Assembly (NCBI RefSeq): GCF_029227915.1
Contig: NC_079882.1
Coordinates: 9,236,001-9,300,000, forward strand
From: Hydractinia symbiolongicarpus
Lineage: Eukaryota; Cnidaria; Hydrozoa; Anthoathecata; Hydractiniidae
Direction: 5' to 3'
DNA: 64,000 nucleotides
Shown piece after piece: positions 11,944 through 23,089 of the stretch (positions are counted from its first letter, which is position 1; each line of letters opens with the position of its first letter). The position numbers and the translations under genes were made by a program. The notes under the pieces were generated by a model, which worked only from the letters and a program-made list of their open reading frames with translations, was not told the DNA's origin and did no database searches.

Positions 11944-12474
11944 GGTTTTCTTTTTTCATACTTTTCTTTGTTATCACCTGTGTTTTAAGTAATAATCATT
12001 CTGTTTATACTTTTTAAGAAAAAACGTTTCTCAAACATTTTAATAAGCACACCAGTTGCAAAAAAAAAAAATATTCTGTAAAATACACATGAACAATTGG
12101 CGGGAATATATTTATTTAAAAAACTGTACGATCGACCTTAATTCAGTAAACACTAAAGTGGCTTGTTACGCAGATATATATTTAAAGGAGAAACAAAAGA
12201 AGAAAATTGATGTGCATGAAATAGTATAGAGCAACGAAGTTCTATTTATGACTTATTCGAACGATGAGTCTTAGCTTATCGCCTGTCAGAGCACTGGACT
12301 CGTGAAGCATCTCTCAATCTCGAGCAGTCACTGTCATGTAAAAAATGGAATGCCCTTAATTTGAGCCACCTGCCCATGTGATTTTTATTATCCATGATAA
12401 TGTTACCATATTTTGAGAGTTCAGTTATTGTACTAGACTATATTTAACATCAGGATAAAATCATTCGCGTGATA
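11944..12474. other. Intergenic region upstream of GPCR
   Basis: AT-rich sequence of about 530 bp that should contain the GPCR promoter and 5' UTR. No specific element could be identified. Confidence 0.5.
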
Positions 12475-13076
12475 CTTTATTCGGAGAAACTTTCGCGAGA
12501 GAAAATTTCGCGAGAGAAACTTTCGCGAATCCAAAAACTAGCAAAATTTTTTTGATAAATTTTCGCGAATATACAAATAAAAAAATTTTTGCGAGATAAA
12601 CTTTCGCGAAATCTGAAATTGGAAAGTTCTAGCGAGATAACCTTTTGCGATTCGTGATTTTTTATGTTCTTATAAAAAATGTGGCCTATATTTCTTATGA
12701 TAGAAAATTGTTTTTTAACGATGTAATTTTCTTTCTAATGGTATGTAAAAACTTCTATTTACAAATTGGATTCATCGTTAAAATCACAAAACAGATCAAA
12801 CACATTTATAGGCTCGTCTTCTTCCGGCTCCCACGGATCGTCGTCATCGTCTTCTTCGCCAGTAATTCGTTCCCAGCGCCAGTTGTCTCTCTTTTTTATC
12901 AGAAGGGCGAGCCAAGTGAGGGCGAGTCAAGAAATAACTTTTAAAACCAACAAATTTTTTTTAAATTTTAGTGGATAAACTTTCGCGAATCGACAATTTA
13001 GAAAGTTTGTACTGAATCAACTTTCGCGAATGGCCATTTTTAAAAGTTTCTCTGGCCAAAGTTTTTCCGAATAAAG
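12475..13076. mobile_element. 602-bp MITE with TA target duplication and TTCGCGAA repeats
   Basis: Left terminus ctttattcggagaaactttc and right terminus (reverse complement) ctttattcggaaaaactttg match at about 20 of the first 22 bases, flanked by TA on both sides (12473-12474 and 13077-13078). This is the layout of Tc1/mariner-type non-autonomous elements. The palindromic motif ttcgcgaa/aactttcgcgaa recurs in both halves. The centre contains an acidic coding-like stretch on the minus strand. Confidence 0.75.
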
Positions 13077-13223
13077 TAGTAGGAAAGCCAAGAAAAAAAA
13101 TAAGGGTTAATATCTTATTTACACAACATTTCGTATTAAAAATAGTTTTTAGTAGGTAAACAACCAACCCAAAGATTTATCCATCTCAAATCCTATTCGT
13201 CACCATCTTCCATTTAATTGAGT

Positions 13224-13475
13224 TCAACATTCTCCATCGCAGAAGTTAAAAACTTGCTGAATTTGTCCATTATTGGAGCAAGCTTTTACGCATGCTGTTT
13301 TTGCCTGATAACAAATTTTAAAGTTGTATCTGGATTGTTGTTTAGCAGTATTGATGCACTGATTAAACATTGTGGTACAATTTCGCCTGCATCGTGTAAG
13401 CTGACTGATCACGTGAGCAAACAATACAAAATTGACCAATAAAAAAATTGCTACAGTGGAAAATCGAGCGGCCAT
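13224..13475 (-). CDS. Small secreted cysteine-rich protein, 83 aa
   Basis: MAARFSTVAIFLLVNFVLF is a typical signal peptide core with likely cleavage near VISQ. The mature part of about 58 residues has eight Cys spaced C-x3-C-x6-C-x14-C-x6-C-x3-C-x12-C-x3-C; the first six are symmetric, as in helical-hairpin folds with CxxxC pairs. The start at MAARF is preferred because an acceptor (tttttttttag) lies 5 nt upstream of this ATG, implying a 5' UTR exon; the frame stays open further upstream but runs into the foldback repeat. Function unknown: secreted peptides of this size include defence, venom and signalling molecules, and nothing here decides between them. Confidence 0.6.
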   Translation of the reverse strand: MAARFSTVAIFLLVNFVLFAHVISQLTRCRRNCTTMFNQCINTAKQQSRYNFKICYQAKTACVKACSNNGQIQQVFNFCDGEC

Positions 13476-13542
13476 CTTAGCTAAAAAAAAAATTAAATTC
13501 TTTAATAATACCATTTTATAGCTTGCAAAAGAATAAAAGAAG

Positions 13543-13652
13543 CAACCTCGTCCCCAGGGCATCTTGTATCTTTTCTGACCCCGGGACGGCGATATGTTCG
13601 TATCGCCGTCCCGGGGTCAGAAAAGATACAAGATGCCCTGGGGACGAGGTTG
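13543..13652. mobile_element. 110-bp foldback element, perfect 52-bp arms, 9-bp TSD
   Basis: Left arm 13543-13594 and right arm 13601-13652 are exact reverse complements around loop tgttcg. Flanks are the direct repeat taaaagaag (13534-13542 and 13653-13661), a 9-bp target duplication, which is the length made by Mutator-like transposases. Degenerate relatives occur near 21273, 61282, 63268-63424 and 63490-63627. Its translation yields the LVPRASCIF peptide, which is not a real protein. Confidence 0.9.
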
Positions 13653-14540
13653 TAAAAGAAGAAGAATATTTCCCCTCTTACCTGAAATATTTTCTTTTTC
13701 TTCTTTCTTTTCACTTACTGATATCCACAGCTTTTTGTTTTTGTAAAACACTTTTTTCTTCCACCTTATATAAGGAACCTATTTCTCAATTCCGGTTTCC
13801 CTATGTTACTCACACGTAAGTAATCCCAGCCTTAAACGTAACGATGCGAAAGCATAAACAAAAAACAATGTGTTTGCTACATTTTTTGTTTGTTTCCTTC
13901 TTTTGGAATTACATAATAGAAAGCCAATTAGTGACGTGGATTCAACGGCAAAATAACTAACGGTATCCACATGTTACGTCATTGGATCTGTTTTTGTTTT
14001 TTCTTCGCTCCCATAAGAATTATTTAGGCAAACCTGACGTATGCAGGCTTGTACTTGTTTTAAGCACTTGTTTTTGTACGAATGTGTAGCTAAGCACTCC
14101 AAGGTGGTATATTAATCAATTTGGTAGATTGCACAGCTAGTATTTTGCAGTCATGTGTCTCCGTTGCTTAGTACACCCTTTTTCGTTTATAGCAATAAGC
14201 TTTGTAAGAATATCAGGCTAGGATTCCAGGTTAAAAACAATAGATCTACTGTTTTAAACAATAGAGAATTTAGAATTATGACCAATACATGTTGTACTGT
14301 ACTTAATGCAAAAGTCGACGCAGACAAAAAGAGGCTAAACGTATCTCTTAAAGCTAACTCCATTAATAGTTCCAAAAAGTTCCTAAAAACTGCAGTTGGC
14401 ATTGCATGATTTCGAAACGCGGATAAGAGGTCAGAATTAGACAAAATATAATAAAATGAGAAAAAGGTTCGACTGTTCCTGCTCTCTGAAAGCTATTTCC
14501 ATATTCTCAGTAAATTTCATGAAATAAGTAATTAATGGCT

Positions 14541-14902
14541 TTTACGTGCAGTTATAACGCTTCTTTCGACTTTGCGTAAAGTCATTACGCTTCTTTCGAC
14601 TTTTGGGGAAGTTATTACGCCTCTCGCGACTTTGCGTGAAGGTATTATGATTTACTCGACTTTGCGTGCGTGTCATTACGCTTTTCTCGACTTTGCGTGA
14701 AGTTGTTACGCTTCTTTTGACTTTGCGCTAATTCATTACCCTTTATTTAACTTTGCGTGAAGTTATTACGCTACTTTCGACTTTGGGTGACGTTATTACG
14801 CTTCTTTCGACTTTGCGTAGAGTCATTACGCTTCTTTCGACTTTGCGTGAAGTTATTATGCTTCTTGCGACTTTTCATGCATGTATTACGCTTCGCTCAA
14901 GT
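14541..14902. repeat. 30-bp minisatellite, about 12 diverged copies
   Basis: Unit similar to cgcttctttcgactttgcgt plus gaagttatta. Copies differ at many positions, so the array is old. Because 30 is a multiple of 3, one frame stays open as a decapeptide repeat (EVITLLSTLR-like), explaining the ORF at 14753-14941. Confidence 0.9.
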
Positions 14903-16477
14903 TTATCACACATGAAAAATAAATTGTGTGGAGTAGTATAAAAACTAAACAGTTGATTACGCTGATATCAAAGATTTTTGAGAAATATCGCAATTGCTAA
15001 AGTCACACACAGACGAAAGTATAAAAGACTGGTTGTGTCGACACAAGGGAAAGAAAGTCCAATTATTTACCGATTGTACCGGTTGTAATTCTTAACATGA
15101 GTAAGAGGTGTTTCGACTATTTTGTTTGACGTAAATTTTAAAATGTTTTTGTTTCTTTGCAATCTTTGACGCATGAAATTTTTTATCAGTATATGTTTTT
15201 GAACTAAGATTTGTTGGTTTTTTGGGTTGATTTTGTTTAATTTTTTTCGCGCCTAAAACTTTTTTAATTAAAGCGCCAGGACCAGCAATCTTCTGTGGCA
15301 CAGTTTGTGAAATAGGCAAGAGAAATCTACGACACGACCCTCTGCCAATTTAAGTATTGACGGGGCTGACATACTTGTGACGAGCAAATAATATTCCAAC
15401 TAGGAAAACAAAACACTTGTATGAAGGGTACAAAACAACCACAAGATGCTTTCGCTTTTAAAGAGTTACGAAACGGCTATTGGTTTTTGACTTTGGTAAC
15501 ACACACGAAAGTCGAGCTAATGTGGGTAAAAAGTCTATGATCACTGAGGACATAAACAACTTAAATCGTCTTAAATATCACATTGGGCATCCGAATATAA
15601 CTGAAAATGACAGAAAACATCCCTACATATATTAAATTTCCATGATGTATTCGGTCTAAAAAAACTTATCTATAGCTATATCCTTTGGAATTTTGCATCG
15701 GAACATATCAGTTTATTGTACATAATGGCAGTATTAATTCCCTTTTCAAGCTAACATAGCATCTTTTAACAAATACAGCTCCTCGTATTGTCCCTGTTCC
15801 CCAGCCGAAACAAACTTTCGATTTATTGATAGTTAATATATTTTACAGACCGTAGCTTATTTTGCCGCCAAAAAGAATACTAAAGGAAATTTTTTTAAAA
15901 AAAATAAAAATAAAAAAGTATCAAATTCATTATGAAAAATTAATTATTTATAACAGGTTGCGTAGACGTCTGTGTGGTTATAAACTGTGCATGATTTCTT
16001 AAACCTTTTGAGTGGTTTGTTTATTACACGCCATTCTTCGAAAATTGCAGAAATTGAGCTCATTGAATCATTTCGTAGTCCCTATAAGTACAAAAATTAA
16101 GACTTTAGAAGAACTTTCAATTTCTTGACTTACACTATTCTTAAGAAACAATCTTACATTGGACATGGAACTACCGTTTTTTATAAATAAACGTTCTGGC
16201 AATTTCTTAATTCTTCCAACTTTTAGCCTGGTTGTTATTCAATAGAAGTATTTATTTGTGGATGCGTTCTTTGCAACAATGACCATGTAGCAACAATAAC
16301 AAAAATGATGGTGAAAGCTTTTTACATACATTACTCATTAATCTACTACATCCGGTATAAGATACTTCCGCAATTTTCAGTAAGATAGAAAATATAAAAA
16401 TCGTAATATTTGTAGATGTTTTTTATTTTCATATTCATATATCACTTGACTTTAAACAGATGTACGAACATTGGTTA

Positions 16478-16800
16478 CCGACTGGTAGCGTAGTGGTAGG
16501 AGCGTTCATTTTCAGTGCAGGAGGATTTGGTTTCAATCCTTTTTAGCGTTTAGCATGAGAATAGGATTGATATCTTAGGCTGTTGCCTAGTTTAGCGATT
16601 ATTGTGTTCGCACAACTTTCGTAGCTCGAATGGGAGCTTTAAATGCACTAGACCCCTTTGTAGGACCCTCGTTGACAGCAAATACCAATAGGAACTGAAG
16701 AGGCTATCCTTGGTAAACAATTTCAATAATAATAATTCCAATTCATAATAATTATCAGCTCTGTCGTAATCGCGCTTAAACTTTTCACTAGTAGCTTCCT
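16478..16800 (+). mobile_element. tRNA-derived SINE (type A)
   Basis: The head tagcgtagtggtaggagcg fits a pol III A box, and ggtttcaatcc about 35 bp downstream fits a B box. Spacing is tRNA-like, but the 3' half of the cloverleaf is not maintained, so it is not a tRNA gene. A body of about 250 bp follows; the right boundary is approximate. Confidence 0.6.
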
Positions 16801-17973
16801 TATACACCCTGTTGTGCGCTTTTCTAAATGAAAAAAAGGTTATAGAAAAAAAAAAAAAATTTATAAATCATTTGCTAAAAAATTCTAAAAATGACAAAAT
16901 TTTCGTGTTTTATTTATTCCGAAATACTCATCTTTCAACTTCTTCCATTATAAAAAATAGACGATAAAAAAATATAGCAATATGTTTTGGGAAAGAACAA
17001 ACATAGTTATCCTAACTGGCGCAAGTCACCAACGGAATTAGTTTTCACAAGACACACCTAAGGTTGCAAGGGGGTCGTATTTATTAATATGAGTCGTCGT
17101 GAAAAACATCAATCACAGTAACTTTTGTGTAAGCCAAGGAAAACATGTTTTGATACGAAAGATCAATACCTCAAGCTGGACCTACAAAGAGGAGTTGTGT
17201 CAGGATTTTTCGCACTAAAAATCCCGCGATTTCTTTATTTTGTGAATTCAGAATCACACCTTTAACCGTAAATTTAACCCTTTTTTTGCCCTAGCATTAT
17301 ATTAGAATACTTGTTTAATATAAAACGCTAAAATTAATTCTTTTAAATTTTATTTTAATTTGTCCACCGCAAAATATGAAACAAGGTTATGGTCGATTCT
17401 GTCTAAGCAAACTCGAGATAGAAAAAACTGAAACACTGATGATAACAGGTGTCCGTAGCCATCAGCGAGTTTTACTTTAACACAAATGTAACTGTATTCT
17501 GTAGTGCGAGTCGACATCGTGCGGAATAGCGATGACTGAAATTTATACAACGGACGCGAAAAACTGACACCCAGTATATGTACGATGAGCGAACCCGCAA
17601 TTTTTTTAAACCCACGAACATATTCTGTTACGTTTCAAGGGTTAATTTTCAAGCATGTGAAATTCCTTGTTACTAATAACATGTTTTCTTCACAGGTGAC
17701 ATATCCCTTCTTTGTTGGCCTTTTGTTCTCAAAGCTATACTCTGAGGCAAGACTAGGGACAAGAATATGATGACACATATATTTTTCTCTTGCAAATTCC
17801 ACGCCTGGGAAAAGACAACACGAAAATCTTTTAAAATTGATTTAGAATGTCCCTTTGTGAATTTGATTATTTGATAAAAATAAAATGGACGCAACATAAC
17901 TTCTATTTTGAATTAAATGAATTTTTAAGCGCATTTACTCTCAAGAGACACTAATCTTGTTCCACTTTGTTGA

Positions 17974-19302
17974 ATGCAACAAGAATCGTGTTGCAAAATA
18001 CCATTATTTGATACATCTTGTCGAGTCGCTAGCACAATCATGGCGACAGGTGAAATATCAAGGAAAAAACTTATTGTGTACAGCGCGTTAGCAATACATC
18101 GAGCATTTCGATTCTCCATGTTCTCCTCCACATCATACTATTACTTCTTGGATATCATGCACAACAGCATCAGAAAAACTAACGAATATCAAGGCTACAT
18201 CGCCTCATTATTTTCAGCTACTGGCTTCTTAAGCATGTTGACTATCGGCTATATTTCACATCAACAGCATTGTTATAAGAAATCACTAGTTGTATTCAGT
18301 GCTGTATCAGCGATTGCAGCCGTCATTTATTTGATACCTACACCTGCAACTCCTATGATAGGGAAAGCTCTCATTGGTAGTGCGCTGGGTCACGTGGCTG
18401 TGGTCAATTCTGATTTGTCTTCGTATAAAAAAGGGAACAAATCTTCGAAATTGCTTTTGTTTATTAACCGCGCTGGGTACGCAAGTTCGATATTAGGCTT
18501 ACTTCTTGTGATGTTCGCCTTACCGTATGTTGATTTTCAAGTTGGAGGATGGAGAATATGGGAAGGAAACGTACCAATCATCTTGGTTGTTTTGTGTAAT
18601 ACAATATGCTTCTTGTTATGTGTTTTTCTACTCCCAGAGGATACAGTACCACATAAAGAGGAAGGTTTTAAAGAGAAAGACGAATCAACTTCAATAATAA
18701 ATGGGGAGTATTGGAAGAATATAAAATTACTCGTACGGAATAAAAATTATATGGCTTTATCATTGCATACACTTCTTCTCCACAATGCACGAGTGATTCA
18801 TGTTGTCTATTTGCCTGTTTTAACCTATCAGTGTTACGACTTTCAACCACGTGGTCTTACAGCTATCATTTTAACAGCAACTTTAAGTTTGAATATTTAT
18901 TTGTATTTTCTAAACAAAATTTTAAATTATATATCCGGTCTTACCGTTGTTATCTTTAATACGGTTGGTTTGTTGTTATTGGAAACTATGCAGTCTTTTG
19001 GAAAAGATACATTCGTCTGTGATCTTGGAATCGTGATATACATGTATATAACCATCTTGATAGCACCTTGCATTCGAGTACTAATGGTAGCTCAGGTTGG
19101 GAAGACTGTTCCCAAAGATTTGATTGTCACTGCTCAAAGTTTTTTAGAAGTTTCTATCCTGATTGGTAGCACTGTAGGTGCGGGGTTTGCCGGAAGATTT
19201 GCGAATAACATAGAACCAGTGTTAATTGGCCAACTTTTCTTAGGCTGCTTAACGACGGGATGGTTGTTAACACGTAGGAAATCTATCATGTCGATTTCTT
19301 GA
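17974..19302 (+). CDS. Major-facilitator-like membrane transporter, intronless, up to 442 aa
   Basis: About 12 hydrophobic segments in two halves separated by a charged loop (EDTVPHKEEGFKEKDEST, near residue 235). GYISHQQHCYKKS after TM2 sits where MFS proteins carry the GxxxDRxGRR loop motif, but the motif is degenerate. AGRFANNIEP near the end resembles the late-TM loop of MFS carriers. Two starts are possible: the first Met (17974) or MATGE at 18040, which has the better context (atcATGG) and gives 420 aa. No substrate can be assigned and no close known family was recognised. A diverged copy of the 3' end lies just downstream. Confidence 0.7.
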   Translation: MQQESCCKIPLFDTSCRVASTIMATGEISRKKLIVYSALAIHRAFRFSMFSSTSYYYFLDIMHNSIRKTNEYQGYIASLFSATGFLSMLTIGYISHQQHCYKKSLVVFSAVSAIAAVIYLIPTPATPMIGKALIGSALGHVAVVNSDLSSYKKGNKSSKLLLFINRAGYASSILGLLLVMFALPYVDFQVGGWRIWEGNVPIILVVLCNTICFLLCVFLLPEDTVPHKEEGFKEKDESTSIINGEYWKNIKLLVRNKNYMALSLHTLLLHNARVIHVVYLPVLTYQCYDFQPRGLTAIILTATLSLNIYLYFLNKILNYISGLTVVIFNTVGLLLLETMQSFGKDTFVCDLGIVIYMYITILIAPCIRVLMVAQVGKTVPKDLIVTAQSFLEVSILIGSTVGAGFAGRFANNIEPVLIGQLFLGCLTTGWLLTRRKSIMSIS

Positions 19303-19518
19303 GTAGCAGTATTTTATATCTTTTTTAGTGACAAAAATTGCCCAATATGCAAATTCTAGTATAGAGTATTATAGAGTTTATATTAAAGAATCGCCAAAGA
19401 TTCAATATATATTTTTGTTGTATTGTGTTGTTGTTTTTTGCTAAAGAGAAATTTGTACAGTCCGGTTGCGCTTCCTGAATAAAACTCCTAACAGCAAAAT
19501 TTAATGATTGCGAAAATT

Positions 19519-19585
19519 GCTGCGGTTTAGCGACGGGATGATTGTTAAGCACATAAAAAATCTACAATCTCGATTCTCCGAGTAG
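19519..19585 (+). pseudogene. Diverged tandem copy of the MFS gene 3' end
   Basis: gcgacgggatgattgttaag and agtagtaaaa parallel 19242-19310 (acgacgggatggttgttaac ... gagtag), covering the last roughly 20 codons and the stop region with several substitutions and small indels. It is a non-coding remnant of a local duplication. Confidence 0.65.
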
Positions 19586-19939
19586 TAAAATAGAGTTAAT
19601 ATTGAAGATTTTTAAAGAATTTATATTTTGTTTTGTATTTTTGAAGAATCTATATTATCATTTTTAGTCTTTGTTTCTTGAATATTTATGGAACATCTAG
19701 GCAAACATCTTTTCACAGTTCTGTAACCCTATTTTATATCAGATTTATATCAATCTAACTCCTATTTATCTACGAATATATGTATTGTTATTAGGATTTT
19801 GTGACAGCTTTACACGAAGACAATATTTTCGATACAATGTGTGGATTTTCTGTACCGTATTATTTATTATCATTATTATTCCCAATATTCATACAATATA
19901 TAGCCACTTTAGTGTTTGAACCAATGTTATCAATGTGGG

Positions 19940-20130
19940 TCCTGTGTTCGGGATGTATACATCAAGTATACACCAGCATTACCTACCCAATTTCCCTCAC
20001 ATGGCATGGGTTGACCCGTAGCTGTAGTAAAGACACTTGCTAAACATGCCCGCGCTGTGGACCAAACAACGGACCTTGTGATTACGAAGCGAACTCCATA
20101 ACTACAAGGCCAGGCGCTTCTAAGCCCCTG
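19940..20130 (-). mobile_element. tRNA-derived SINE (type B), minus strand
   Basis: Read on the minus strand, ggccttgtagttatggagtt, cgcttcgtaatcacaaggtc and then gttgtttggtccac follow a tRNA-like order of A and B boxes, then gcgcgggcatgtttagcaag and a body ending near gtaatgctggtgtatac. The B box is degenerate. Boundaries are approximate. Confidence 0.5.
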
Positions 20131-20714
20131 GGGCTTATTCTCGGAATTGATTTTTAGGATTGGGCTTATTCAAAGGTGAATTGTTGGAAGAAGGGACTTA
20201 TTGTAGTGTTGTTCGCACATTTTAAATAATTTACCACAACAATTAAAACGTTATAGCATTAATGAAGACAGTCCTTCAGTTAAACAAAATAAAGAAACAG
20301 TAAGAAGACGCGGCTACAATTTTTAATGCAAAGCACAGTCATTAACGTAAATACACATCTTCTATATTTTTGCAAATAAGGAAAAAGGAAAAAGAATTTT
20401 GATAATGTATATTTAATAAAAGCCACATCTCCTACGAAACATTTTGTCACGCTATAATAGTACCATATACTTGCCAAAAATAAAGAAGACCTTAATGGTT
20501 AAACACAAGCAACGCTTTTCGTAGTATCTACGAAATTTTAGACGACAAGTAAAACTGTTATAAAGCGGACACTATCAGAACCTTAAAAAAATATTCGGTG
20601 AAAGGTGTCCCGCAATGTAACCAAATTCGCCTATTTTGTTTTAGGGTTTTAGGGTAATGACCATGAATTGGCACTTAAGACTTAAGACAATAGTTGGTAT
20701 AAACTTTTTGATGC

Positions 20715-20730
20715 GGGGGGGGGGGGGGGG
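20715..20730. repeat. G16 homopolymer
   Basis: Sixteen consecutive G in an AT-rich context. Not part of a recognised SINE; assembly length may be unreliable. Confidence 0.9.
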
Positions 20731-23089
20731 CATAATGTGCACATTGTTTATAATTTCTCATTATGACATAAAACTTGACACAATTATAGTATGAGACAGA
20801 AGAAATAAATGGGCATAATTATTTTCTTGTTGATGTCACTATTTTTTCGTGTGACTTCATCAAAAACTTATTTCTAGCATATCATCCAGTTTTGGAACAC
20901 AAAAATGAATAAGTACTGGCAAAATCGCGAGAAGTACGATATATTTCTATTTCTATTTCGAAAATCGGGGAAAACGGATTCGACAGGTGAAAATACTGCT
21001 AAGTCAAAAAATCCAAATTAAAAACACCACCCACTTACGCAACAATGCATTCAATGGATGTTGCCTGTGCCAGGGAACAGGCACTTAGTGTTGACTTTTA
21101 GCAGATTTTACTAGTGTGTCGTGATAATCTTTACGTATGAGTACTTGTGATTTTCATTAGGATTTTACGATTCTTCGTTAAAGACCTTGAAACGTCGTTA
21201 TTTATCAGATGCTAGAAATATATTTATATATACTTTGTTGGAACTTAAAAAAAGTATTGTAAAAGTAAGGATCAACCTCGTTCCCAGGTCAATCACTGGA
21301 TGTCAAAAAACTGAATTCTTTTTCGAAATATCAGATTAGTAATTGAGTATCTTTTAGAATCTTTTAGAATAAAAACGAGAAGTTGCTTTTTGACGATTTA
21401 ACATTCTTCAATGTGTTGAGCTGCAACAAGTAGGCTCCTCTAATGTGATACAGCTCGCAATTCTTACTGTGGAATATATTTCGTCTTCAATAATTCCAAA
21501 AAAAATTCAGTTAGCCTGGATTTGGGAGTCGTCCGCGATGTCAAAAAAGCACTCCGTGACCAAGTGTCCCTCTTCCTTTAGGGAAGAAGGGTGAAGTAAT
21601 AGCCATGTTGATTTATTCAATTCAAAATGGCGAACAAACGGGGGTGAAACGTGATAGTAAAATGGATGAGTGCACGCGTTTATTTAACTGATTTTACTTT
21701 ATTTTATATTCTTGTTCATTGTAGCTAGCTAGTCTACTTTAAGAAGTTAACATTACACAGTTTTTTGTAATATCCAATTCCAGTAGCCAAGCTGTTGCAA
21801 CTCGTCCGAAACCAACTATTTTCTGGCTTATTTGTAAACTATTTTTTCATAAAATACTAAGAAGTTAAGTAGTCAGTCTGACTGACTGACTTATAGCTAG
21901 CTAGCTAGCTAGAAGGTTTTTCCAGTAGCTAGCTATGCAAGGTGTGTAAGAATCATACTTCATCAGCTAACACTATCAAAACTGTTAAAAATTATTTTTG
22001 AAATCCTTCCTTGGGCTATCTAGTAGCTATAGCTAGACAGTTCAGAGTGCAGGCTAGCCAGGAGACCAAGCATACCACCAGGAAGGTGGAAAAGTTAGGA
22101 TAGGAAACATTACAATATTCTTGTTGTCAGAATAATGACTGCACTTTTTAATTGGTTACTTCTCTATAGCTACGCCTTTTCGGAGTTAGGGAAGCCATAT
22201 TTAATTTTCCTGCAAGTTGTGCAAGTTGGACTAAAGCATACAAGTAGTACCAAAAAGAAGAGCCTCTTTTGAGAGATTTATCGCCTATCTTGCACGTCTT
22301 AGTTTTCATTTGGGTACCAGTATTAAATTCCAAACCCGTCGGTGGTTGCTTGTGTCGTGTGGTAATTTGCGAATTTTCATTACACCTTGGATTTGGAATG
22401 TTTTGGAACATTATATAATTTTGCTACAAAACAAGGTTTAAAGACTTAAAATACAATGCTGATATATAAAACATATGGAAAACCATCTCAAGGTAAAATG
22501 TAAATTTCTTAAAAGAGCCTCTCCATTTTGGCATTGTATGTAGGCTTCACTACTGAGAACAGAAGTTCAAAGTCTAACTTGCTCCACTTGTGGGAAAATT
22601 TAATATGGCTGCACTAATTCCGACATGTCGAATTGTTCTTAATTCATGTGGTGGTAATTTCTGAAAATTCTTTGTTTTGCAGGGCAAATGGTCTTACTCC
22701 ACCAAAAAAATATATAATTCTATATAATTAATTCTATTATTTAAGTAGGAGGAATGTAAGAAATTGGTAATGTGGTCTTTAGTTGGAACTTTACATCATT
22801 GGACAATGAGTTTATTTGGTTCTGTGGCTAGCTATATATAATATGTATCACAGTGGGATCAGTTGGACTTTAACACCTCTGGCGTGTGGAGTTAATACAG
22901 AAAATGGGGTTTAAGAACTGTATGGTCATGTGGAAAGTTTAAATAAATCTTTAAATAAAACAATGTTTTGAAGATTTGAAAATAAAAAAACTCTCCTTAG
23001 AAAAACAGGTGTGGTATATTAGAAAGCAATTAAATAATAGAAAATACTTCATCAGTAAAAGTGTTCTTAGCAATTTGAAAATTTGAAAA

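Larger units (their letters stand above)
13662..17973. other. Intergenic region with repeats, no firm gene
   Basis: Contains a minisatellite (14541-14902) and a tRNA-derived SINE (from 16478). A Lys-rich 75-codon minus-strand ORF at 15092-15319 and a 66-codon minus-strand ORF at 17350-17550 have no recognised similarity, no clear splice context and no domain; either could be a fragment of an unknown gene. Confidence 0.5.

Noticed and set aside
11747-11992. Plus-strand ORF opposite the GPCR 5' end
   Set aside because: Antisense to the receptor coding sequence; no domain.
13502-13714. ORFs on both strands encoding NLVPRASCIFSDPGTAI-like peptides
   Set aside because: They are translations of the perfect 110-bp foldback element, which reads open on both strands because the arms are reverse complements.
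14541-14902. Regularly spaced repeats suggestive of a CRISPR array
   Set aside because: Units are contiguous 30-bp tandem copies without unique spacers, in an animal genome.
15092-15319. Lys-rich 75-codon minus-strand ORF
   Set aside because: Low-complexity basic composition, no recognisable family; kept only as a remark in the gap entry.
19801-20043. 80-codon plus-strand ORF
   Set aside because: Its second half is antisense to a SINE body; composition is not protein-like.
22148-22411. 87-codon minus-strand ORF
   Set aside because: No recognised domain, signal or splice sites; in a repeat-rich intergenic region.
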